From NCBI GenBank assembly GCA_018398765.1, contig JAHBMJ010005226.1, positions 1 to 24,340 of the forward strand: DNA of 24,340 nucleotides. Reading direction: 5' to 3'. The stretch is from Chromera velia. Its lineage: Eukaryota; Sar; Chromeraceae. Below are positions 9,302 to 19,390 of this stretch, in pieces; the stretch's first letter is position 1; each line of letters begins with the position of its first letter. The notes beneath the pieces are model-generated. The model made no database searches. It saw only the letters and a list, made by a program, of their open reading frames with translations, and was not told the origin of the DNA. Position numbers and translations under genes: made by a program.

Positions 9302-12294
9302 ATGGGAAGTGGTTGTTCTTCAGACGCCGCCAGGACTGTGGGAGGTCCTGTGACGGCAGAACCTGCAACAAAAAGGGGCGCACCCTCAAAGCTTGTCGGG
9401 ACGGTGTGCACTGTTGAGGTCTCCTCTGACACCCTCTCTTCCGAAGGCGTCAAGGGAGTGCCCCCTCACTGGAAGGAGGACCTTGTCGATGAGCCTGGGC
9501 CCGTAGTTGCTGTAGACCTTGAGAAGGGAATGGCATATTTGAAGAAGCGCTTTCTGCCTCTCTTCCCTCGAGCAAAGCTTCTGACCTTTGAACAGTTGCA
9601 AGAGGAGCATGCAGAGTTGATCGGCGCATCGGTGATCCTTGTACATAACATGCCACCTCCACAGGGTGTGAACGAGATCCACAAAGCACTTTTCCTTCGT
9701 CACTTGGAGAAGGGGGGTGGTGTGATTTGCTTTGGGTCTGGGTGTTGTTACATGGGGTTCAACCTTCGTTGCCTTCAGTTGGTTCCCTTCGCTGCTCATG
9801 ACCGTCGTCATTGGAACAGAGGCACGGGGAAGGTCTCTCTTGTGGAGACCCAATTCGGGAAGAAACTGTTTGGCTCTTCCTCCTCTTCCTCTTCCCCCGA
9901 CTGCTTTGCCTGTCCTTCTGGAGCCGAGTCTGGGTTCTGGCACAGTCCTCTGGTGCTCCCTCTAGGGAACGGGGAGTACAGACGCAAAGGGGGACCTTTC
10001 GATATCGAGGGGTAAGACTCGAGCGGTAGCAGAGTGGTGAATGCAGTTTAACAAGTGCAGATAGTTAAGGAGAGTAGAGAAGGGGGCCGGGTCTTTTGCT
10101 TGTGGCATTGGGAAGAGACCAAGAACTAGGGAGGCACATCCGTGGGTCGAGGGGCTTTTTCTTTCCTTTTGCTATTCATTTTGGTCGTCTGTCTTGTCTT
10201 CCGTTGTTCTTTTTGAATGGTAAATGCGGTGGCCGAGGTCATGCATGTGTGCTGAAGAGTTGTATCTCATCTACATATTCATACCATCGTGACTGTGGTT
10301 GTAGGCAAGAGCGCAGCAAAGCCGGCGCGCTCTGTCTGCCTTGCAGACAAAGGGAAAGAAGGAAGTGTGCATGGTGATGAGATCCAGAAATTTAAAGATG
10401 TTTTGGACAGAAGGCCCTGCAGGGATCAGAAAACCAAGCTAGGAGGTCTCCTTTGAATGAACCAAAATTAAGTGAGCGAGAATCCGCACATGTTTAATTA
10501 CGTGTACCCCCATGTCAATCGTCGATCAAGGATCGATAAGTACCAAATCTGCATCATGCCTCTGTCGACCTGCATGTGCATGCATGCAGGGGAGTCGCCC
10601 TTCCGATTCTCGAGTACGCCTCGGAGATGAACGAGTGCGGGGCTGAGGCCTCTCTTGTGGGCATGCCGGCAGTGTGTCTGGCCGAGCTAATGCCCTCGAA
10701 GGCAAGGGTGGTGTCTGTGGGGCCTCATATGGAGATTACACCGACTCCCGAGGGGGCCGCCTGGTTGGATGCTGCGGCGTGTTGGGCTTCCTCTGGCCTC
10801 AAGCAGGCTGCAGGGGGGGAGGGAAAGGTGGTGTTTTTATCTCGGCCCGTGTTCTCATTGGAGAGCATGACAGGGACAGACAGAGACGGGGGGAGACTGC
10901 GACAGCTGCCTTGCCCTTCTCCTTCTGTGCTTTCCGAGCTCGCTCTGGGCTCTGATGCTCTACAGGCTCTGAACAGCGCCACACTTGAGGGGGGAGAGGA
11001 AACTTTCCGGGTGCCTGAGGGAAAGAGAGTGGTTGCTCTAGATCTCGGGAAGGGTGAGGAGACTTTGACCGAAATGTTCGGATCTGTGGCCCCAGACTCG
11101 TCTCAGAGAACTGTGATGCAGCCAGAGCAGCTGAAGGAAGAGGGGAGTTTGAAGACAGGAAGGGATGCAGTGATTCTCCACGGAGGCATGGCAAATGAGC
11201 ATGCAGACAAATTGTTTGAAGTGAGGGGAAGAGAGGCACTCAGGGATTTCGTCGCTGCGGGAGGGGCTGTGTTGGGCATCTGTGCCGGTAGGCTGCAGGG
11301 GAGAGGAGAATGCATGAGGGGCAGGCTTGCAAGGGAGGTTTGCTTTGCTTCTTTTTTCGCTTTCTTTCTTTCTGTGCCCTTTGGTGCTCCAAATTCTTTG
11401 CTGCTGACGTTCTTTTTTGCGTGTGTATCTGTATGCCACTCTCTCTCTCTCTCCGTCTCTCTGGCTTTTTGTCGATTCGGGAACGTCACCTGCTGGCTAA
11501 GCAGGGGGGGGCGCAAAAGGTGTGGTGCGACTGATGAAGCGGGGTGACGCCTGTGTCTGTTCTTCTGTTTGCAAAATTTGGAAGAGCGATATTCTTCTGC
11601 CAACAAGCGGAGAGAAGGCGCACCTAGCTGTCACGAACTGGAAGGCTACTCAATGCCTCCCCTCCTTCTCATCTCGATCCGTGTACACACATGCAAACGT
11701 CTTTTCCTCGTCATGCATTTCTCTCTCTCGATCTGCCTGCCTGCAGGAGCGCACTGGGTCTCTTGCCGGAACCTCCCGGGGTGGGGTCACATCGCCCCTC
11801 TGGTCCCTCATGACAATTCGAACTGGAGGAGGGGGGTGGGGGACGTTCGGGTTCGATTGACTGAACAGGGCAGGCAGTTGGTTGGGGATGTTGGGGGACT
11901 GGAGTCTGATTTCACTCTGAGGTATGCGAACGGTCCCTTGAACATTAGCTTGATGGAGGAATCGTTTGTGAATTTTCAACCAGGACGGCCGAGAAGAGCC
12001 CGAGAGGAGAAGGAGGAGGACGACGATAACGAGGAGGAGGGAGAGGGAGAGGGTGAGAAGCAGCAAATCGAACTGGAAGGCTCTGGGGCAATTCCTCTTC
12101 TGCTGTTTGCAGAAAACCAAAGTGGGTCTTCTGACAATGTGCAGACGGATAAAATGAAAGGCCACTGCGCCTGTTGGGCCTCTGTCTTCAAGGGAGGGGG
12201 CCGTGTGATTGCTCTCTCTCCGCATCCAGAATACGCACAGACACCGGTGTCAAGAAATTTTCTTCGCCGTCTTCTCATGTGGCTGCTCGGCTAG
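9302..12294 (+). CDS. Tandem biotin-protein-ligase-N-like (class I amidotransferase fold) protein with acylation signal, three exons
   Basis: Join 9302..10011, 10590..11287, 11747..12294: 651 residues. Donors are GTAAGA and GTAGGC, all acceptors end in CAG, and phases agree. Two homologous domains follow each other. Domain 1 has VVAVDLEKG (69-76), GASVILVHNM, LEKGGGVICFGSGC (136-148), KGGPF (229-233) and VSVGPHMEI (278-286). Domain 2 has VVALDLGKG (385-392), GRDAVILHGG, FVAAGGAVLGICAG (457-470), YANGPL (529-534) and ALSPHPE (625-631). Domain 2 keeps a likely triad C468, H629, E631; domain 1 has Gly145 where the nucleophilic Cys should be. The start MGSGCSS fits N-myristoylation at Gly2 and palmitoylation at Cys5, suggesting membrane attachment. 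An acidic insert (about 556-575) splits domain 2. There is no biotin-ligase catalytic domain, so it is not a full biotin protein ligase. Substrate and reaction are unknown. Confidence 0.82.
10012..10589 (+). other. Intron 1 of the tandem BPL_N-like gene
   Basis: It begins GTAAGACTCG and ends GCATGCATGCAG, splitting a Gly codon after two bases. The exon sides join as ...FDIE-G-GVALPIL..., placing the domain-1 core and its His motif in register. No further coding segment was recognised inside. Confidence 0.75.
11288..11746 (+). other. Intron 2 of the tandem BPL_N-like gene
   Basis: It begins GTAGGCTGCAGG directly after the catalytic GICAG motif and ends CTGCCTGCCTGCAG. It splits a Gly codon after one base, giving GICAG-AHW, the form expected of BPL_N proteins. 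It contains TC-rich tracts (about 11439-11463 and 11719-11730). Confidence 0.8.
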
Positions 12295-12319
12295 AAGCAG
12301 CTCGCACCTCCAACAAACA

Positions 12320-12418
12320 TACCGACACACACACACACACGCACACACACACACATACACACTCACTCACTCACTCACTCACTCACTCACNCAGAGACAC
12401 GCACAGACTGACAGACAG

Positions 12419-12452
<34 letters not shown>

Positions 12453-12483
12453 CACCACACACACAACACCACACACACAACAC

Positions 12484-12518
<35 letters not shown>

Positions 12519-12592
12519 ACATACACACACACACTCACTCACTCACTCACTCACTCACTCACTCAGAGACACGCACAGACTGACAGACAGAT

Positions 12593-12622
<30 letters not shown>
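12320..12622. repeat. Compound microsatellite, (CA)n with (ACTC)n, internally duplicated
   Basis: Tracts of (CA)n alternate with (ACTC)n and a CAGAGACACGCACAGACTG spacer followed by (ACAG)n. The block ACTC-array, spacer, CAGATACACAC occurs at about 12359-12430 and again at about 12529-12600, so about 170 bp has been duplicated. Between the copies lie three AACACCACACACAC units (about 12449-12490). Base 12391 is N, a sign that the assembly is uncertain here. Frames reading Thr/His repeats through it are artefacts. It begins about 25 bp after the stop of the upstream gene, so it may lie in that gene's 3' UTR. Confidence 0.9.
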
Positions 12623-12625
<3 letters not shown>

Positions 12626-14137
12626 CACAGGTACATACACCAACCCGCCACCCCGCCTCTACCGACGCCTTCGACGCCCTGATCACTGAATTTTGCAGTA
12701 GTCTGAAAGTCATGCAAACTAACTCCACAATGCGCGATCGAGTCAGGGTCTGCATGGGTCGGCGTCGATCTGCAGGATCGATTGCACGGAAGGATGGTCG
12801 TTTCCATTTCCAACGCGTCGGTGTAAGATGACTAGTCGCCTCGGGGGGCAACCTAGCATGCTGAGATCAGTCATATGGGAGGCCACAAAACAGCACTTCA
12901 AACTACACTTATGTGCAGATTGCAAGTCGATCGCAAAACAGTAAGACCCTGGCAGCCGCGTGTCGATGAAGGTCAATTTCGATGACCACATGGCGAACAA
13001 TCTCGAATCTGTTCGCGACTAAATTATAGATAGAACAGTGCATTCACCTTCACAGTCTCTGCCACAAAATTCTTCTGTTGTTTGCCGGGGTCTGTCGTAC
13101 AGTTACGATCTATATTCCAAACCCCGTGAAGCTTTTATCTTTTTAGCACCACTGGTCACGGTCCTAGCACTGGTCACAACATCCAGCCATGCCTGTGGGC
13201 AACTGGTCTGACGAATCGGTGGGGTGACTATTAAGGTGAGTGTCGTATGTAGTAGTAACTCAGTTAGTTAGTATGCTAGTTACTGTATGTTATACCCCAG
13301 ACTGGAGATACATGGTTATGCATAGTATTGATAATATATTCAGATTTATTGTATCATGTATACTACTTTTGTTTTACAAAATAAGCTGAACTAGGAGCTG
13401 AAATTATTCAGATTCTTGAATGCACCAGTCGGAGAATGACTGCTACTAAATATAGCTAAAAAGCATCATGCTAGGCATTATATAATAATATACACATGTC
13501 TTCTTAACTTGGATCTCGTTTTTTATACTAGTAGATATAGTTTTAAACCGGCCAGGTTACATTATATAATTATTTAGTAATCATTAGTAAAAAAGCAGCT
13601 TTTAAAGGCTAAAAGCCAGCGGTGTCCATACAACTTGAAAGGACTTGAAAGTTATGCATGAAGCGCAAAAAACAAACATCATGATTAAGGAACTTAAATC
13701 AATTGCAATTTATAAATTATAATCAATATTCAAAAGAAAAAAAAGCTACATGCAGGCATCAGCTAAAGAAACGGCCAAAAGAAAAAAAAACTATACAAGT
13801 CAGCATTTGTCAGCAATGATTCAGCATATTAAACTTGACTTGTTGTTGCCCTAGCTATTGCCAGGCTATAAGTTGTAAAAAGAAATTGATGGAATTGCCT
13901 CCAACTTATGTGCATTGCTAGGTGCTTTGCCGCCACATGCCAGTGCTGAACGCCTACAAGCATGCAGCCTGAGGCTGATACTAACCTGATAGCGATACAG
14001 CGCATGATATATGTATGTGTTCTCATGAATGAATGATCGAACTAGTGATCGAATTCCTAAAGAATGTTTTACAAGGAGAGAGTCATTATGACACCTCTCT
14101 CTCGCCACTGCTACCAACACAGAGAAGCAAACATCGA
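12623..14137. other. Gene-free region, AT-rich in its second half
   Basis: 12623-13020 has mixed composition with no convincing coding signal. 13021-14040 is AT-rich with poly-A runs (around 13735 and 13780). Two copies of ACTGGTCAC sit at about 13151 and 13170. No structured RNA or exon was recognised. The 3' UTR of the EF-hand/SH3 gene must lie near 14137 downward. Confidence 0.45.
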
Positions 14138-14795
14138 TCAGAATTCAACAGTTGCGCGAACATATGAAGGAGGGAACCAACCTGCAAACAGATGTTCAGA
14201 TGCACAAATTCGTGCAAGGTAGACTCACAAAATTGCACCATTGCTCACATGAACGTTCGAACGAACATTCGTCTGCAGAAGATGAATACAACAAAAAAGA
14301 GTGGAACACAACTGAAAGGAAAATAAGATTCTGTTCAAATATCACTACACGGGAAAAAGAAAAAAGGCGTAAGATGCTTGAAGGAGTCGGTGTAAAGGCA
14401 CCATCAGAACAGAGGTGTCCCATTTCCTTCTGGTCTGTCTCGGAATGCAGCCGCCTTTGATTCCTTCCATTCATAGTTACTCCTACAAAAGGAAGATTTC
14501 TCTTCATACACACAACGCATCCCTGGAAGAAAAACACACGTACAGTGACATACCTTCTTCTCCGTCCTCTTTCTTTCCGTACCACCACCCGCTTTTGGAG
14601 TCCTGCCCGATCACCCGAACCCGTTCCCCCTGCTTTAGACCCAAAATCTGCCCTTCGTACCCTTTGGGGACTCCGTAGTCTCCCACCGCCACGCAGGGCT
14701 GCATGGATGCACAGAGAGAAACTTAGGTAAAGGTTCGGACACAACATCGACTGCCTGCTGACCCAGAGGACTCGGGCACACACAGACACGTGCAC

Positions 14796-14859
<64 letters not shown>

Positions 14860-15001
14860 TTTCCATGCTGGATAGGATCCATCCACCCAGACGCACACAC
14901 CATTCGCGTGTGCGAGAGAATTGTCATGCATCAATCACAAGTGTGATCCTATTGTCTGTCTCACAATAACAGGAAGACCTTCGCTCGCAGAAGGTCGAGA
15001 A

Positions 15002-15036
<35 letters not shown>

Positions 15037-16959
15037 GACAGAGACAGAGACAGAGGCAGAGAGAGAAAAGAAAAAGAGAGAGGCTGACCACCACAGCCGC
15101 CGATGCCCCTTGGCTCTTTGCGTTCCCTTCTCCCTCCTCTCCACCCTCTCCGAGGCCCCACAGAGTTTTCAGGGGGTGTGGGGAAGTTGAACCTGTGGGT
15201 GAGAGGGATGCTTGAGAGGTTCCTGAATTCACGGGGGGGGAGCCGCCTGGAGACACGCCGCGCACAGATGCAGTTGGTGGTAGGAGGCGTTTATCTGTGC
15301 GTGCAGGCGAGGCTCCTTCCCCTCCTTGCGTCTGTTGTTGCTTGCGCTTTGAGATAATGCTTTCTCTGAAGGGCACAGAGACAGACTGTGCGAGGTTTGA
15401 GCCTTTTCGTGCAGAGGGCTGCGCCGCAAAGTGTTCGGATTGCAGAGCCTGCAGGCAGTCAACAAGAAAAAAAAAACCGAGTAAAGTTGAAAGAATCTGT
15501 CTTGCTCACGTCACAGACTGCTTGGAGCAGCACATGTCAGAGGGAGGTCACCCAACTGAAAGGTTTTCACATGAACCTTCCTTCTCATGCAGGTTGTTCC
15601 TTTAATTCTCTCTCTCTCTCTCTCTCTCTCCGACTGACGTACCGCCACTCTGTTCTTGGTGATGAGAACGGAAGAGCCCGGAGTCGCGTCTGCGTAGGTG
15701 GACGCGAGGGCGCTGTCGAGGAGCTTGCAGGCCCGGTGAAATTCGTCCTGACAGAGAATTTAAGGGGCGGGAGGGGAGAAGAGAGGATCGGTCGACCAGA
15801 GAGAATCAATTGCGATGCAATTTCTTCTGTGCTGTGCTCTTCTTTGCTGTGCCTTGCTTCCTCTCGATACTGTTCGAGGCTCACTCGCATGTACAGCAAA
15901 CACGCGGTCGAGTACGTATCCACCGACGCTGAGATTGACTCCGTTTGTGTGTGCGCGCGCGAGAGAAAGAAAAAGAGAGAGAGGGGAGGCGTGTCGGTGC
16001 TTGTGTATGCGTGTGTGTGAGAGACAGAGGACACATACAGGGAGTGATCTGTGCATCGATCCCGTGCATGCCGAATACCCCCAAGATCACATTTATTGAT
16101 GGTCTCTCTGCCTATTGCTTTAATTCTGGTCGATGCACATTCAGACTCGACGAATTAAAGGAATAGAAGGAAATGAGAAGACCCACAGACACACCCGGAA
16201 AGACGCCTGTTGTGCAAGGACGCTTCTGAGGAGCTGTTCGTTGTGTTCGCGCAATCTCGTGTTCACCAGCAGACGATCGGCACTCATCTGCATGCATACA
16301 TACACTCACTCACTCGATCGTCTCGTCTCACAGGGAGGGAGGGAGGTTGAATACAGAAAGAAAAGAACAAACAACTCTGAGGACACTCAAATTACCCTCC
16401 AGACAGACATGCTTCTCCCCCAGTCTCTCACCAGGCATCGGCATAGATGTCAGCGCATGAGTTCTGAAAGTCCTCTTTCCTCATTTTGGTGCTTCATTGA
16501 GTCCAAGCAAGCTTTCCCCCTACATTTACTGCGGCTCTTGTGAATACGTTTATTGTATCCAGTCTTTTCCGGGCTTGTGTATACGCCCCCTCTTTCTCTA
16601 TGTGTGAAGGCTGGCCCACCTTCTCGACGCTCTCTGCGACGGTCTTGCAGTCAGATCTCTGGGAGGCCGCACAGGCCCGTAGTTTGGTGCAGAGATTGTC
16701 CAACTCCGCAAGGGTGGTGCGGAACCTGAAGGAAGGAAAGGAAGGAAGAGGCATGATGGAAGAAGAATTGACTCTCACTTTGCATGACCTGCTTGACGAT
16801 TGTGTCACTACCGATCGACAGAAAGACAGACAGACTCTTCTTCGGCCGGAGAGAGTTCACTGAGTCTCCTCCTCCTACGCACTGATGCATGTAATTAGAG
16901 ATCCATTCAGTTCTACGTGACTGTCTTTCTTTTCACTCCTGTCAACCGACTGACTGACT

Positions 16960-17030
<71 letters not shown>

Positions 17031-17043
17031 TGAGTGACTGACT

Positions 17044-17080
<37 letters not shown>

Positions 17081-17562
17081 TCTGACTGACTGACTGACTA
17101 ACTGACTGACTGACTGACTGACACTTCAGAAAACCTTGTGTCTCGATGTGTCTCTTCGACCCTCAGGGCATTCAGGTGACTCTCCAAAGCCTCCAGCTGC
17201 AGGCAGGGAGGCAGGCAAAGAGAAGAAAGAAAAAACGAAAAAGAAAGACAAATAAGGGAAAGCAGGCCGGGGGAAAAGATTCTGAAAATAGGTCAGTCAG
17301 GGAGATGAGACAGTCAGTCAGGGTTCCATGCGTGGATGCCAACGCCGACTGTTTCTTTCAAGAGTCTTTCTTGTGGGGGGGTCTTCTAAGGAATTCAATC
17401 AATCTCCTCTCTGTCAATGTGTAAATAAAGAGAGAACGTCCAGAGAGAATGATATCGAGAGAGAGTTTAATTCCACACACCTCGATCGAAAAGTCTCAAC
17501 TTCTCAGCAAAGAATATCAGTATACATTTCAGAACAAGCAGTTCTCCGGTCCGGCCGCTGAA

Positions 17563-17617
<55 letters not shown>

Positions 17618-17983
17618 ACCTGCTGTGCCTGTTCCTCTCTGACGTAGTCGACCACCCTGAGTGCCTTCCAGTGTCTCTCGTCTTCCACGGCGTCTGCGGG
17701 CCTCTCCAAGTTCTGGTCAACCCAAGCCTTCATCTTCTGAAACGCCGATGAGATCTCACACCATGAGGCGAAGAACTCCAGAGAGATACCACGAGAGGCG
17801 TTCATCGACATTGCCCCCCTCCTGTCTCCACTCAAGAGACTCTCTTTGAATGCAGTGCGGGAGAGGGCCACCACGCCACTCGCACGTCCGGTCTCTCCCC
17901 CCACCCGAGGGGAGTCGGCAGAGGAAGAGTCAAACAGACAAGAGATGGAGAGGACGGAGCGCAATGTCGAGAGCTGCAGGAGG

Positions 17984-18015
<32 letters not shown>

Positions 18016-18695
18016 GGCAGGAGGGGAACTTTCATGCACGGCTGTCCATGAGTCCTTCCATGATGACCTTGCAAACACTTGTTTGTGAATGATGAGAGAT
18101 TCAAAAGCCCGGCCGCCTGTCATGCAAGCGACACGAAAAAGAGAGGGAGCCTGTGCATCTTTTCAGGTGGATGTTTGACTCGGTCACGGAAAACCAAGAC
18201 ACACAGACAGGAAGACAGCCAAAAGCACAGACCGACCAAGAAGTGCATTTCGTCCAGAACCAGATAGCCTTTCGATCCGAAATCGGCGACTTTGAACAAA
18301 ACTGCAGGGAGGGAGCGAGGGAGCGAGGGAGCGAGGGAGGGAGAGCGTGGAGATGGATAGGGTGAGGCTGAAGCGTGCTCATACGAAAAAGAAAGAGCAG
18401 TTCACGCATGCAAATGGCCATGCATCTGTACACAAATACAGGTTACCTTCCGCACATGATCCGCAAATCGGAAGGCAAAGTCCTTCCCGACCGATTTGTG
18501 AACAGAGCACAGCTCTCTCGCTTCGATGCCATTCCATTGTCTCTTCGGAGTCCAAAATCCATTGACGTCTCTCTCAATGCCCAAAATCCATTCTCAAAGT
18601 GACAATCCATGCAGTAATCTGTCATGCGGGTACGAACACATTTGTAATTTTCGAGTGCCGACAAGGAATCGGCCAACTAAGAAGCAAGTCAGGAG

Positions 18696-18736
<41 letters not shown>

Positions 18737-18905
18737 AACAAACTGACGGGGAATCTTCTCGTCCCAAGTTGTTTGAGACCAGAGGATCACGTAGCAGAGG
18801 AACGACAGGGAGTCGACTTTGCCTGCGACGACGCAGAAAAAAGGGGGAGAAGGACTGTTTTAGTGGACAAGCGCGCGCACACACACTTACACGCACGCAC
18901 ACACA

Positions 18906-18953
<48 letters not shown>

Positions 18954-19066
18954 GAGAGAGAAACAGAGAGACAGAGACAGACAGACAGACAGAGACAGAC
19001 AGACAGACAGAGACAGACAAACAGACAGAGACAGACAGAGAGAGGGAGAGAGAGAGAGAGAGGAGA

Positions 19067-19101
<35 letters not shown>

Positions 19102-19166
19102 AGAGAGACAGAGGAGAGAGAGTTACACAGACACTCGCGCATTCGCGACACATTCATTCTTTGCGA

Positions 19167-19210
<44 letters not shown>

Positions 19211-19211
19211 A

Positions 19212-19247
<36 letters not shown>

Positions 19248-19390
19248 ATAAAATCAGCCTGAGGGAGGCCGACTGACCATCAAAGTCTGAGTCCAGGTCT
19301 CTGAAGGCGTTGACGACCTTCGGGAACCACCGAAATTCGGGGAGTGCGAGCAGCTGTCCCTCTGAGAGCGTCGTTTTTGATTCCTCAACT
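14138..19390 (-). CDS. EF-hand pair, helical region and SH3 domain protein, 12 exons found, 5' end missing
   Basis: Minus-strand exons in order: 19390-19278, 18822-18748, 18301-18237, 17973-17620, 17196-17135, 16725-16620 (or to 16548), 16287-16195 (or to 16191), 15928-15885 (or from 15938), 15747-15643, 15448-15089, 14698-14554, 14181-14138. Phases agree at every join except the flagged 16195/15928 one. EF-hand 1 spans the first join, with loop DSDFDGKVDSLS (no Glu at position 12) followed by FLCYVILWSQTTWDEK. EF-hand 2 is DFGSKGYLVLDE. A long helical part follows (EEQAQQ-LEALESHLNALRVEE, RFRTTLAELDNL, SADRLLVNTRLREHNEQLL, DEFHRACKLLDSAL), perhaps coiled coil or BAR-like. Then comes a Pro/Ser/Gly linker and an SH3 domain: CVAVGDYG, LKQGERVRVIG, SGWWYGKK, and after the last intron GWFPPSYVRATVEF-stop. 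It is likely a calcium-responsive adaptor binding proline-rich partners. Upstream exon(s) beyond 19390 are unresolved. Confidence 0.8.
14801..14856. repeat. (GACA)n(GA)n microsatellite in an SH3-gene intron
   Basis: A GACA array at about 14799-14828 runs into GA repeats to 14856. In the sense of the host gene this is (TC)n(TGTC)n, upstream of the SH3 exon's acceptor at 14699. Minus frames reading Leu/Ser/Val/Cys runs here are artefacts. Confidence 0.9.
15006..15062. repeat. (GACA)n / (GAGACA)n microsatellite in the same intron
   Basis: Seven or so GACA units are followed by GAGACA hexamers and GA-rich sequence. It is the second GACA array within the intron 14699-15088, close to the donor side. 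Confidence 0.88.
15606..15630. repeat. (TC)n microsatellite
   Basis: An uninterrupted CT dinucleotide run lies about 12 bp inside the intron that follows the exon ending at 15643. In gene sense it is (GA)n. Confidence 0.9.
16948..17122. repeat. (GACT)n tetranucleotide array
   Basis: About 44 GACT units, interrupted by TACT/TCTG/TAAC-type variants such as GACTTACTGAC (around 16980, 17002 and 17066) and GAGTGACTG (17031). It lies in the intron between the exons ending at 17135 and starting at 16725. It is a slipped tetranucleotide repeat and not a CRISPR array, since there are no spacers. Confidence 0.93.
17571..17619. repeat. (TC)n(AC)n microsatellite abutting a splice donor
   Basis: A CT run (17571-17592) joins an AC run (17593-17619). 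In gene sense the exon ending CAG at 17620 is followed at once by (GT)13 and then (GA)n, so the repeat itself supplies the donor GT. Confidence 0.9.
17986..18016. repeat. (GACA)n microsatellite at a splice acceptor
   Basis: Roughly seven GACA units. In gene sense this is (TGTC)n directly before CCCTCCTGCAG, the acceptor of the exon starting at 17973, so it supplies the polypyrimidine tract. Confidence 0.88.
18304..18345. repeat. (GGGAGCGA)n minisatellite at a splice acceptor
   Basis: Four to five imperfect GGGAGCGA units. In gene sense they form a (CCCTCGCT)n pyrimidine tract ending CCCTCCCTGCAG, the acceptor of the exon starting at 18301 (EF-hand 2). Confidence 0.85.
18700..18737. repeat. 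(CA)n(GA)n microsatellite
   Basis: A CA run (18700-18711) passes into a GA run (to 18737), just beyond the donor of the exon ending at 18748. Confidence 0.88.
18879..19106. repeat. Compound (CA)n, (GA)n, (GACA)n microsatellite block
   Basis: A CA tract (about 18879-18921), a GA tract (18921-18958), GACA/GAGACA arrays (about 18964-19040), another GA patch, a CA tract (19069-19098) and a GA patch. All lie inside the intron that separates the two halves of EF-hand 1. Acidic/Arg/Gln-repeat frames across it are artefacts. Confidence 0.92.
19166..19250. repeat. (GAAA)n microsatellite
   Basis: About 21 GAAA units with one slipped unit near 19210, ending about 27 bp before the exon boundary at 19278. 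In gene sense it is (TTTC)n just inside the intron after the first recognised EF-hand exon. Confidence 0.93.

Noticed and set aside
14481..14504. Acceptor TTTTGTAG at about 14482 as the continuation of the SH3 exon
   Set aside because: The resulting peptide does not resemble an SH3 C-terminus, whereas the acceptor at 14182 gives GWFPPSYV in the right phase.
14196..14927. Minus-strand 243-codon frame
   Set aside because: It crosses microsatellites and two introns. Only the SH3 exon (14554-14698) and the 44-nt last exon (14138-14181) are coding, and in part in different frames.
16948..17122. Possible CRISPR or other spaced repeat array
   Set aside because: It is a continuous tetranucleotide repeat with slippage variants and no spacers.
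18402..18584. Minus-strand frame ending ADHVRK before a GTAACC donor, looking like another exon of the EF-hand/SH3 gene
   Set aside because: It lacks a good acceptor, has a stop just upstream, and its phase does not fit. The exons at 18748-18822 and 18237-18301 join directly and in phase into a standard EF-hand pair.
18594..19276. Frames across the compound repeats encoding Cys/Val/Ser or Arg/Glu/Thr repeats
   Set aside because: They are pure microsatellite translations. Real coding is limited to the short EF-hand exons.
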